From Desulfarculaceae bacterium (lineage in GTDB: Bacteria > Desulfobacterota > Desulfobacteria > Desulfobacterales > Desulfobacteraceae): DNA of 9,391 nt. Numbering within the stretch: the stretch's first letter is position 1; each line of letters begins with the position of its first letter. Below, one piece after another: positions 1 to 6,408 of this stretch. Location: the NCBI GenBank assembly GCA_021737205.1, contig JAIPEK010000071.1, positions 1 through 9,391 of the forward strand, read 5' to 3'. The notes under the pieces were generated by a model. It was given only the letters and a program-made list of their open reading frames with translations, made no database searches and was not told the origin of the DNA. The position numbers and the translations under genes were made by a program.

Positions 1-5
1 CGTCC

Positions 6-131
6 AAATTCGGGGGACACGAAACATAATTCCTCGTAATTCAGGGGTATGAAACAGAATTTTGCTAAATCGAACAGTTCGGAGGGCAATACACTGAACA
101 GCAGGAATTATGTATCGTGTCCCCCGAATTT
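6..131. repeat. REP/MITE-like element with 28-base terminal inverted repeats
   Basis: Bases 6-33 and 104-131 are reverse complements at 27 of 28 positions; the one mismatch is at base 114 (A where T would pair). The core of each arm contains GGGGGACACGAAACATAATT or its complement. The arms enclose about 70 bases, giving a 126-base unit that could fold as a long hairpin. From memory, similar arms (GGGGACAC followed by an AATT-containing tail) recur near IS200/RAYT-type transposase genes in Proteobacteria and Desulfobacterota, so this is probably a REP-type or MITE-type non-autonomous element. No transposase is encoded inside it; one could lie to the left of the window. The right arm ends just before the first gene and contains the GTG at 117. 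Confidence 0.75.
38..63 (+). repeat. Degenerate internal direct copy of the repeat arm
   Basis: AATTCAGGGGTATGAAACAG at 38-57, continuing to AATTTT, aligns with the left arm starting at base 7. The alignment needs one single-base gap and a few substitutions; AATTC, GGGG, GAAACA and AATT are kept. This suggests the element was built from at least three copies of one unit (two direct, one inverted), as in composite REP clusters. Because it is in the same orientation as the left arm, it could compete with it for pairing with the right arm. Confidence 0.5.
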
Positions 132-134
132 CAC

Positions 135-545
135 ATGCGTTTCAACCGAAAACAAAGGAGAAAAACCATCAAAACCACGGCAAACATAAGCTTCAGCATC
201 GCTTCGGGACTTTTCGGATCGATCATCCTGGCGGTATTCCTTTCCGGCGTGATCTCGGCCGGTAAAACCGCGGATATCATGCCGCTGATCATCGGATTCA
301 ACGGCGCTGTTTCCGGATACAAGGCGGTGGACCTTTTAAAAGGAAGTCTTGCGCATCTCAAAACCGTCGGCACAATCGCCGGAACCGCTGCAGGCGTTCT
401 GGCCTGGCCGGTTTTGAACATCGTGTCGTTTTACGCTGCAGGAGTATTTATCCTGACAGCCGGGGATCTTGCGACTTTTACGGTAGTATCGGGTATGACA
501 GGGTACCTGGGCAGTTTTACAGCGGTCCGGTACTTTCAATTATAA
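135..545 (+). CDS. Small multi-span membrane protein of unknown function (start uncertain)
   Basis: I do not recognise this family. With the ATG at 135 the product is 136 residues: a very basic N-terminus (RKQRRK at about residues 5-10), then hydrophobic stretches near 18-40, 46-64, 78-106 and 110-132 rich in Gly, Ala and Ile. It is therefore an inner-membrane protein with about four spans and no enzymatic motif I can see. The frame is also open from a GTG at 117, but that codon lies inside the right arm of the repeat. Neither 117 nor 135 has a Shine-Dalgarno. The only strong one, AAAGGAG at 154-160, precedes an in-frame ATC at 168, which would give about 126 residues. The gene lies 30 bases before the TauE/SafE permease and is likely co-transcribed with it. 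The reading frame itself is well supported; the start is not. Confidence 0.6.
   Translation: MRFNRKQRRKTIKTTANISFSIASGLFGSIILAVFLSGVISAGKTADIMPLIIGFNGAVSGYKAVDLLKGSLAHLKTVGTIAGTAAGVLAWPVLNIVSFYAAGVFILTAGDLATFTVVSGMTGYLGSFTAVRYFQL
154..170 (+). promoter_or_regulatory. Strong Shine-Dalgarno placed before an ATC codon
   Basis: AAAGGAG at 154-160 is followed after 7 bases by ATC at 168-170, in frame with the membrane protein ORF. No ATG, GTG or TTG lies at a usable distance in that frame. Starting here would give an N-terminus beginning KTTANISFS straight into the first membrane segment, which looks natural. Either ATC is a rare non-canonical start, or a former ATG has mutated to ATC and translation now begins upstream, or the purine tract is coincidental. 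Confidence 0.4.
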
Positions 546-575
546 CCATTTGAATCTTTTTACAGGGAGAAAATT

Positions 576-2276
576 ATGCAGAAACTGTTCAAACATTTCA
601 TCCTGCTTGTTCTGACGGTGATGTTCATGTCTTCAGCCGCCTTCGGGGCCGCTGACGTGTCACTGTCCCAATCAAGTTACAAAGCGGGAGATACGGTCAC
701 TTTTTCAGGCAAAATCGAGCCGGGTGAGGACATCTACGTCACCGTTTCCCAGAAGGACAAGTTCGCCATAACAGACACGGACGGAGATCATGAAACCAAA
801 CGGTTTGCAAAGGATGCACCGGAATACGGGTTTGACAAGGACACCGAGATTCCGCCTTTATATTACCTGATCACCAACAAACCGGACCAGTTCGGTTCCG
901 TGAAAAAGAAAAAATTCGGCGGACCGTCCGTACTGCTGGGGGACGACGGCGGACTTTACAACACAACCATGTTCTATCTCAACGAGGATTTCCAGGACCT
1001 CGATCCGAAAACCCGGTCCATGCTCGGCCCGATCAAGACCCAAGAAGAATGGAATTTCCTGAAGTACGCCAACGAAGTCAAGTTCGGGATTAATACCATT
1101 GTCAAAGAGGGGGCCCGGGTAGGAAAGGTTGTGGTCTTCTCCCGGACCGTGATCACGGACGAGACCAGTGGAAAATACTGGGACAAGGGTACCAACGTGG
1201 ATCTTGACAAGTCCACCGGCGAATACACCGTCTCTTTTGACACCTACCGCCACACCCCGCCTGAGACCGAATTCGACGTATTCGTGAACGGAGAGAAAAA
1301 AGCGGACTACGCCATTGAGGCCAACGGTTTCTGGCTGGATCTCGGGTACCGGTACATGAATCCGTTGTGGATCGTGCTCGGGGCCATTCTCGTGGGGACC
1401 TACTTCTCCATGATCGGGGCGGCCGGCGGCATGCTCATGGCCGCTTTCCAGGTACTTGTAATCAATACCATCGGTCCCGTGGGCATCAACGCGGCCAACG
1501 TGCTCAAGCCGTCCAACATGGCGCTCACCCTGTTTTCTCCGCTGGGCTCCTTTTACCGGTACGCCAAAGTGGAAAAACGGGTGGCATGGCCCATCGGGCT
1601 GTCTTTCGGCCTGGGGATTTTTATCGGGTCAATCTGGCTCGGCAAATACGTATCCGCGCTTCTGCCCCTCAAGGCATACAAAGAGTGGCTGGCCGTACTG
1701 GTGGTTCTCATGGGCATCAAAACCCTCAAGGAGATGACTCCCAAGGCCATGGAAAAACGGAAAAACATCAAAAAGATGACCCAGAAATTCAACGAAGAGG
1801 TGGCCAAGGCCAAGGCCGAAGGCCGGGCTGCGAAAATGGGCAGCATCGAGCCTGTGAAAACGGGCATTACCGATTACCGGTTCAAGTTCTGGGGGGAAGA
1901 GTTCACCATCAACCCGCTGCTGTTCGCCATCCTCGGTCTCGCCATCGGGGTTGTATCCCGTTCTTTCGGTATCGGCGGCGGATTTCTCCTGGTGCCGGCC
2001 ATGACCTCCATCGGCGCGCTGCCCATGTACGTGGCGGTTCCCATATCCCTGATCGGTACCTGTTTTTCCAGTATCGGCTCATTCTTAGGGTATATCGTGA
2101 CCGGGTACATGCCCGACCCCACCATCGCCATCGCCATTATCATCGGCGGTTTTGCAGGCGGTATGCTGGGAAGCCGGGCCCAGAAGCTGTTCAGTGAAAT
2201 GACGCTGAAGGTGGTTTTGGCGATCACCTTGTTTTTCCTCTTCTTCAGGTTCTTCAAGATCGAAATCTGGATTTAG
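576..2276 (+). CDS. TSUP-family (TauE/SafE) permease with exported N-terminal domain
   Basis: A 566-residue protein. Residues 1-25 look like a Sec signal peptide (hydrophobic core, then AAFGA before ADVS). Residues 26-260 form a soluble, probably periplasmic domain rich in aspartate and lysine, beginning with a beta-sandwich-like segment. Two membrane halves follow at about 262-387 and 444-563. Each carries the glycine-rich TSUP signature: MIGAAGGML near 279 and FGIGGGFLLVP near 464, each preceded by a hydrophobic helix. A charged cytoplasmic linker of about 55 residues (388-443) joins them. TauE/SafE proteins export sulfite, sulfoacetate or related organosulfur anions; the substrate cannot be read from sequence. 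Typical members are about 250-300 residues, so the extra N-terminal domain is notable. Start supported by AGGGAGA at 564-570. The downstream sensor genes suggest regulated or sensed transport. Confidence 0.88.
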   Translation: MQKLFKHFILLVLTVMFMSSAAFGAADVSLSQSSYKAGDTVTFSGKIEPGEDIYVTVSQKDKFAITDTDGDHETKRFAKDAPEYGFDKDTEIPPLYYLITNKPDQFGSVKKKKFGGPSVLLGDDGGLYNTTMFYLNEDFQDLDPKTRSMLGPIKTQEEWNFLKYANEVKFGINTIVKEGARVGKVVVFSRTVITDETSGKYWDKGTNVDLDKSTGEYTVSFDTYRHTPPETEFDVFVNGEKKADYAIEANGFWLDLGYRYMNPLWIVLGAILVGTYFSMIGAAGGMLMAAFQVLVINTIGPVGINAANVLKPSNMALTLFSPLGSFYRYAKVEKRVAWPIGLSFGLGIFIGSIWLGKYVSALLPLKAYKEWLAVLVVLMGIKTLKEMTPKAMEKRKNIKKMTQKFNEEVAKAKAEGRAAKMGSIEPVKTGITDYRFKFWGEEFTINPLLFAILGLAIGVVSRSFGIGGGFLLVPAMTSIGALPMYVAVPISLIGTCFSSIGSFLGYIVTGYMPDPTIAIAIIIGGFAGGMLGSRAQKLFSEMTLKVVLAITLFFLFFRFFKIEIWI

Positions 2277-2316
2277 AAAGAAGCGGTCAAACAGAGCGTT
2301 TAATGGTAAAGTAACA

Positions 2317-2345
2317 GTCGGGAAGGCACAAACTGCCTTCCCGAC
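2317..2345 (+). terminator. Perfect 12-bp stem-loop between permease and next gene, no U-tract
   Basis: GTCGGGAAGGCA at 2317-2328 pairs fully with TGCCTTCCCGAC at 2334-2345 around a five-base CAAAC loop. The 3' side continues ATAAAAACGG, so the U-run of an intrinsic terminator is absent on the plus strand, and no good run appears on the minus strand. It lies 40 bases after the permease stop and 41 before the next start. It may be a weak terminator, an mRNA 3'-end stabiliser or a processing barrier that lowers or separates expression of the downstream genes. The structure is certain from sequence; the role is inferred. Confidence 0.6.
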
Positions 2346-2386
2346 ATAAAAACGGACAAAACAATGAAAACAAAGGGAGATTCACC

Positions 2387-2947
2387 ATGAACTCATTTCT
2401 TGACACGGCCTGGCGGCTCATCGACCACTTCATATCCGAGGCGGTTCTGGCTGTTCACGGGGCGCTTGCCCCGCTGGAAGCGATCAGTCCGGGACTGGTG
2501 ATTTTCCTGCTTGCAGTCGCCGTGGTCTGGATCTGTGTGTTCTTGAGAAAAATCTACCATACCCGGCGGCTTTCAGAGCTGAAAGAACAGTTTGAATACT
2601 GGTACGAAGTCAAAAACGAAGCCCTGAAACAGCCCGACAAAGCCAGGGCAAAGCGAATGGGCAGAAACATCGACCAGGCGGAACTCAACCGGGTCTACTA
2701 CGATTACTTTTTCGAAGGGCTCCTCAAGAGCGTTGTCACCATATGGCTGCCCTTCCTGCTGGTTCTCGGCTACGTGGGAAAAATCTACAGCCCCGAGATG
2801 ATGAAAAAGGATTTCGGGCAATCCCACCTTTTCACCATTGGATCGGATTTTCAGATCAGCGGCGTTTTCTGGTTTTTTATCTGCGTCGGTCTTGCATTGG
2901 CATCCATGTCATGTATAAAATATATCCGAAAAGCAAAAACCGCCTGA
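2387..2947 (+). CDS. Three-span membrane protein with charged cytoplasmic segment, unknown family
   Basis: A 186-residue protein with a clear ribosome site (AAGGGAG about 8 bases before the ATG). Membrane segments lie near residues 34-56, 110-131 and 158-177. Between the first two is a 50-residue charged, helix-prone stretch (about 57-109, rich in Arg, Lys, Glu and Tyr) that should be cytoplasmic by the positive-inside rule, ending in an aromatic patch (VYYDYFFEG) at the next membrane segment. About 26 residues (132-157) sit on the other side before the last span. There is no signal peptide and no catalytic motif. The order TM, charged helical arm, TM, short loop, TM is reminiscent of the Get1/EMC3/DUF106 group of insertase-like proteins, but I see no diagnostic motif. 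It follows the permease after a stem-loop and precedes the sensor genes, so a role in the same membrane complex is possible. Confidence 0.75.
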   Translation: MNSFLDTAWRLIDHFISEAVLAVHGALAPLEAISPGLVIFLLAVAVVWICVFLRKIYHTRRLSELKEQFEYWYEVKNEALKQPDKARAKRMGRNIDQAELNRVYYDYFFEGLLKSVVTIWLPFLLVLGYVGKIYSPEMMKKDFGQSHLFTIGSDFQISGVFWFFICVGLALASMSCIKYIRKAKTA

Positions 2948-2988
2948 CGGCATGATGCAAAACCGCGTTTTATCGGAGTTAAGCCGAA

Positions 2989-3444
2989 GTGAGAAACTTT
3001 TTCAAAACCGTACCTGGCGCGAGCCTTTTTCTTCTGTTCTTTTCGGATCCCGCCTTTGCAACTCAAATGCACAGCGGGACCGAAGGCGTCATCGTGCATC
3101 AGTTCGGGCATCTTTTTTTCCTTTTTTCCATGGTGGTTCTGATCCTCACCATCACCGGCAAGGAGCTGAACCGGGAGAAAGGCTGGCGCCTGATCCAGTA
3201 TGCAGCTTTTTTTTTCATTCTCTGGAACATGGCGGCCTTTGCCGCCCATCTTCTGGACAACCAGATGAACACCGTAACCGTCTCGAATATCTCGTTTTCC
3301 GAAATCACCATCACGGCGGAAAACGGCAGCCGGCTCATTGAAATCGCCTACTACCTTCTCAAACTCGACCATCTTCTCTGCGTACCCGCGATCTTCTTTC
3401 TTTACAGGGGCCTTTGCCACATTCCTGTAAAGGAGGCATCGTGA
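2989..3444 (+). CDS. Exported three-span membrane protein with periplasm-facing histidines, unknown
   Basis: A 151-residue protein starting at GTG, with GGAG at 2975-2978, ten bases upstream. Residues 1-24 resemble a signal peptide (FLLFFSDPAFA, cleavage before TQMHSG). Hydrophobic spans follow near 35-56, 66-88 and 113-140. Histidines 37 and 41 at the start of the first span, 87 at the end of the second and 128 in the third could approach one another near the periplasmic side; this permits a metal or heme site but does not prove one. I do not recognise the family. Its stop codon overlaps the kinase start (GTGA), which points to translational coupling, and a protein this tightly joined to a membrane kinase is a good candidate for an accessory sensor subunit. 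A nine-T run at 3207-3215 lies in frame within the gene. Confidence 0.75.
   Translation: MRNFFKTVPGASLFLLFFSDPAFATQMHSGTEGVIVHQFGHLFFLFSMVVLILTITGKELNREKGWRLIQYAAFFFILWNMAAFAAHLLDNQMNTVTVSNISFSEITITAENGSRLIEIAYYLLKLDHLLCVPAIFFLYRGLCHIPVKEAS
3429..3444 (+). promoter_or_regulatory. Shine-Dalgarno and GTGA overlap fixing the kinase start
   Basis: AAAGGAGG at 3429-3436 is followed after four bases by GTG at 3441-3443, which overlaps the TGA stop (3442-3444) of the preceding gene. The kinase frame is open from a TTG at 3414, but that codon has no ribosome site, so GTG 3441 is the better start. The overlap implies coupled translation of the small membrane protein and the kinase. Confidence 0.75.
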
Positions 3445-4958
3445 CCGTAACCTACCTTCCCATGCTGCTGGTGGATGTAGCGGGTTCCGTGACCATGATC
3501 GTTTTCGCCTTCATGTCGTTGAACCGGGCATCCGGCCTCAAGGAAAAGCACCCGGAGAACATCCTGTTTCTCTACCTTGTATGGATCTGCGCGGCGTTTA
3601 CCATATTCGCCGTATCACGGTCGTTCGGACATCTTTTAAAACAGATGCTGATCCTGTCCGACAACACCGACATCTGGGCTCAGATCAGCCCGTACAGCGG
3701 TTCCATCAACACGATCTCCTTCATGGTCGTGGGGCTGATCACCCTGTTTTTCAAACAGAGCTGGCAGATCAACACCGAACTTCTTTCCAGCCGGAAAAAC
3801 CTGGAGGAAACCCGTGTCAAGCTCATTGACCTGAACCAGACACTGGAGCAGAAGGTGGTGGAGAGAACCGAGATGCTTACAAGCTCGGAACACAAATGCA
3901 GGCGGATATTCGAGCAGTCCCTGGACACGATCCTGGTCACCGACGACAACTGGCGGATCCTGGAGACCAACCCGGCCGGGGTGGATCTTACCGGCTACTC
4001 GAGAAACAAGCTTGTCATCGGCGGCATGCATATGGAATCCCTTTTTGCGGACAAGGCCGAATGGGACCGTATCAGCCGCATCATCGAAACAAAGGAGTAC
4101 ATTCTCAACGAGGAGATCGAATTTATCAAGCCGGACGGTTCGGTGCAGCACGTGATTCTCACCGGCGGCATCGACTACGGGGCGTTCGGTTGTGAGCGGC
4201 GGTTCCATTTTATCATCAAAAACATCAACGAAAAGAAGGAAATGGAGAAACAGATCGCCCAGGCGGACAAACTGGCTGCGTTGGGAGAACTTTCAGCCGG
4301 TGTCGCCCACGAAATCAACAACCCCCTGGGGATCATCATGGGACACACCCAGCTCATCCTCAAGCAGGAAGCCGGAAACGAGTTCAAATACTTTGAGGAT
4401 CTCAAAACCATCGAAAAACATGTCAAAAACTGCCGAACCGTCGTGGCTGACCTTCTGGCCTTTTCCCGGAAAGGAAGCACCGAGCACGGGGTCATGGACA
4501 TCAACCGGATTGTCAAGGACGTGGCAGGATTTGTCAGGAACCATTCGGATTTCCGGGATGTGGAGATTACACTGGATATAGACGGGGAGCAGTCCCTTGA
4601 AGCCATGGGCAACGAGCAGGAGCTTCGGCAGGTATTCATCAACCTTTTGATCAACGCCTGCCATGCCGTGGAAAAAAGCGGGGCCGTCCACATTTCCACC
4701 GGCACCGACCATGAAGGCAGGCTCCTTGTCCATGTCCGGGACAACGGCTGCGGCATCCGGCGAAGAGACCTCGACCGGATATTCGACCCGTTTTTCACCA
4801 CCAAACCGGGGGGCCAGGGAACCGGGCTCGGCCTTTCCGTAAGCTACGGCATCGTCAAGCACTTCGGCGGGACCATCACCGCCGGAAACCGAAAAGAAGC
4901 AGGGGCTAAATTCACGGTGTCCCTGCCGGCAGCAGAAAAACAAACGGAGGCCCAATGA
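3441..4958 (+). CDS. Membrane-bound PAS sensor histidine kinase (NtrB-like)
   Basis: A 505-residue kinase from GTG 3441. Three hydrophobic segments near residues 7-28, 39-58 and 89-106 form a membrane sensory region with little extracytoplasmic mass, so the signal is probably sensed in the membrane or through a partner. A helical linker (about 111-146, LEETRVKLIDLNQTLEQKV) leads to a PAS domain at about 148-265 (DTILVTDDNWRILETNPAGV). The HisKA domain has GELSAGVAHEINNPLG with phospho-acceptor His290. The ATPase domain has the N box (LLINACHAVE, Asn405), G1 (DNGCGI, about 434-439), the F-box region FDPFFTTK and G2 (GTGLGLS, 460-466). All catalytic boxes are intact. The stop overlaps the next gene's start (ATGA), so the regulator at 4955 is almost certainly its cognate partner. 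The signal is unknown; the upstream permease suggests a sulfur-related anion or membrane redox state. Confidence 0.92.
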   Translation: MTVTYLPMLLVDVAGSVTMIVFAFMSLNRASGLKEKHPENILFLYLVWICAAFTIFAVSRSFGHLLKQMLILSDNTDIWAQISPYSGSINTISFMVVGLITLFFKQSWQINTELLSSRKNLEETRVKLIDLNQTLEQKVVERTEMLTSSEHKCRRIFEQSLDTILVTDDNWRILETNPAGVDLTGYSRNKLVIGGMHMESLFADKAEWDRISRIIETKEYILNEEIEFIKPDGSVQHVILTGGIDYGAFGCERRFHFIIKNINEKKEMEKQIAQADKLAALGELSAGVAHEINNPLGIIMGHTQLILKQEAGNEFKYFEDLKTIEKHVKNCRTVVADLLAFSRKGSTEHGVMDINRIVKDVAGFVRNHSDFRDVEITLDIDGEQSLEAMGNEQELRQVFINLLINACHAVEKSGAVHISTGTDHEGRLLVHVRDNGCGIRRRDLDRIFDPFFTTKPGGQGTGLGLSVSYGIVKHFGGTITAGNRKEAGAKFTVSLPAAEKQTEAQ

Positions 4959-6349
4959 CATCCCAGGTTCTGATCGTGGACGATGAAAAAGACATGACCC
5001 GACTTTTGAAAAAGAACCTGGAGCTGGACATGGACTGCAGCGCCACCATGGCGTTTTCCGCCCGGATGGCCGTTGAAATCCTGGAGAAATCCGAGTTCGA
5101 CCTGATGCTCTGCGATATCCGGATGCCCGGCATGGACGGGTTCGAACTGCTCGAATATACACGGGAGCATTACCCGGACCTTACCGTATTGATGCTGACG
5201 GCCTACTCGAGCATCGATGTGGCGGTGGAGGCCATAAAGAAAGGGGCGTACGACTTCATTCCCAAACCGTTCGAGCAGGATGAAATCGTGTTCAAGGTAC
5301 AGAAAGCCCTTGAGAGAAGCAATCTTTTAAAGGAGAATACCCGGCTGAAACAGGAAAAAAACGGGTTTTTCGGCAAACTTGCCGGAGAAAGCCCTGCCAT
5401 GCGAAAGGTATTCGAGCAGATCTCCATGGTCGCCCAGAGTGACGTCACCGTCCTGATTACAGGAGAGTCCGGCACGGGAAAGGATCTTACGGCCCAGTCC
5501 ATCCACAGCCTGAGCGACAGGAAAAACCGGCCGTTTGTGCCGGTGAACTGCCCCACCATTCCCGAACACATCCTGGAAAGTGAACTGTTCGGCTACAAAA
5601 AAGGGGCGTTCACCAATGCCCAGAGGGATAAAAAAGGGCTGTTCCAGGAAGCGGACATGGGCACGCTGTTTCTGGACGAAATCGGCGACATCCCTCCCAT
5701 GATCCAGACCAAGCTTTTACGGGTGCTCCAGGAAAAGCAGATCAAGCCCCTGGGCGACACAAAAGCCGTGGATATCGATGTCCGAATCATCGCGTCCACC
5801 AACCGGGACCTTGACCGGAAAATCAAAAATGAGGAGTTCCGGGAGGATCTGTTCTACCGGCTCAACGTCCTGACCATCCATCTTCCCCCGCTGCGGGAGC
5901 GGCCCACGGACATTCCGCTTCTGGCCCGGCATATCGTATCGGCCCACTGCAAAAAACTCAACAAGGGAGAAAAAGAAATATCGGACCGGCTCATGGACGC
6001 TCTGGTCAAGCACACCTGGCCGGGAAACGTCAGGGAACTTGAAAACATCCTGATCCAGGGGATCGTGTATGCCGAGTCCGGCACCATCACCTGCTCGGAC
6101 GTGCCGATCGGCGACCTGGACTCAGGCACGGGCTCCCGGACGGCCGCGGATTTCAGCAGCCTGAACGCTCTTCCCTACCGCGAGGCAAAAGAAGAAATCC
6201 TCCGGCAGTTCAACCACCAGTATGTCGGCGCCATGCTGGCGATCACAAACGGCAACATCACCCGGGCCGCAAAAAAATGCGGACTCGAGCGCCAGGCCCT
6301 GCAGCAGGTCATCAAACGATTCGACATCGACCCGGAACAGTACCGGTAA
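4955..6349 (+). CDS. NtrC-family response regulator with AAA+ and Fis-type HTH domains
   Basis: A 464-residue protein. The receiver domain (1-120) has Asp9/Asp10, phospho-acceptor Asp54 (LCDIRMPGMDG), Thr82 and Lys104. The AAA+ domain (about 140-375) has Walker A GESGTGKD (170-177), Walker B LFLDEIGD (238-245), arginine residues in FREDLFYRLNV (295-305) and WPGNVREL (355-362). A Fis-type helix-turn-helix lies at about 415-455 (NGNITRAAKKCGLERQALQQ). Phosphorylation by the adjacent kinase should drive ATP-dependent remodelling of sigma-54 RNA polymerase at target promoters. One oddity: the sigma-54 contact loop reads GAFTNA (217-222) where the family consensus is GAFTGA. The start has GGAGG five bases upstream and overlaps the kinase stop (ATGA). 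I found no convincing sigma-54 promoter in the intergenic gaps here, so its targets may be elsewhere. Confidence 0.93.
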   Translation: MTSQVLIVDDEKDMTRLLKKNLELDMDCSATMAFSARMAVEILEKSEFDLMLCDIRMPGMDGFELLEYTREHYPDLTVLMLTAYSSIDVAVEAIKKGAYDFIPKPFEQDEIVFKVQKALERSNLLKENTRLKQEKNGFFGKLAGESPAMRKVFEQISMVAQSDVTVLITGESGTGKDLTAQSIHSLSDRKNRPFVPVNCPTIPEHILESELFGYKKGAFTNAQRDKKGLFQEADMGTLFLDEIGDIPPMIQTKLLRVLQEKQIKPLGDTKAVDIDVRIIASTNRDLDRKIKNEEFREDLFYRLNVLTIHLPPLRERPTDIPLLARHIVSAHCKKLNKGEKEISDRLMDALVKHTWPGNVRELENILIQGIVYAESGTITCSDVPIGDLDSGTGSRTAADFSSLNALPYREAKEEILRQFNHQYVGAMLAITNGNITRAAKKCGLERQALQQVIKRFDIDPEQYR

Positions 6350-6352
6350 TCA

Positions 6353-6408
6353 AAAGACTGTTGGTCCGGCAATCGAAACCTGCAGCCGGAATGAAACCAG
6401 TCGTCTTT
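6353..6408. terminator. Candidate bidirectional terminator between convergent operons
   Basis: The gap between the response regulator and the minus-strand DUF4197 gene holds nested inverted repeats. AAAGACTG at 6353-6360 pairs with CAGTC-G-TCTTT at 6398-6408 with one bulged G, and inside it TCCGGC at 6365-6370 pairs with GCCGGA at 6385-6390. TTTATTT follows on the plus strand, and CTTTTGATT lies on the far side on the minus strand. Position and structure fit a two-way terminator. The large inner loop, the internal unpaired bases and the weak T-runs make this tentative. The 3' arm overlaps the stop codon of the DUF4197 gene. Confidence 0.42.

Noticed and set aside
61..92. Sigma-70-like promoter (TTGCTA and CAATAC) upstream of the first gene
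   Set aside because: Both boxes are poor and the spacing is 19 bases; the sequence also belongs to the repeat element.
1367..2197. A 276-residue plus-strand open frame inside the permease gene
   Set aside because: The product is rich in Arg, Gly and His with no domain logic, and it overlaps a gene with clear membrane-transporter sequence in another frame.
2277..2386. Possible sigma-54 promoter before the 2387 gene or elsewhere in the intergenic gaps
   Set aside because: I looked for GG-N10-GC with TGGC and TTGC elements by eye in the gaps on both strands; spacings found were 8, 14 or 15 bases, never the required 10.
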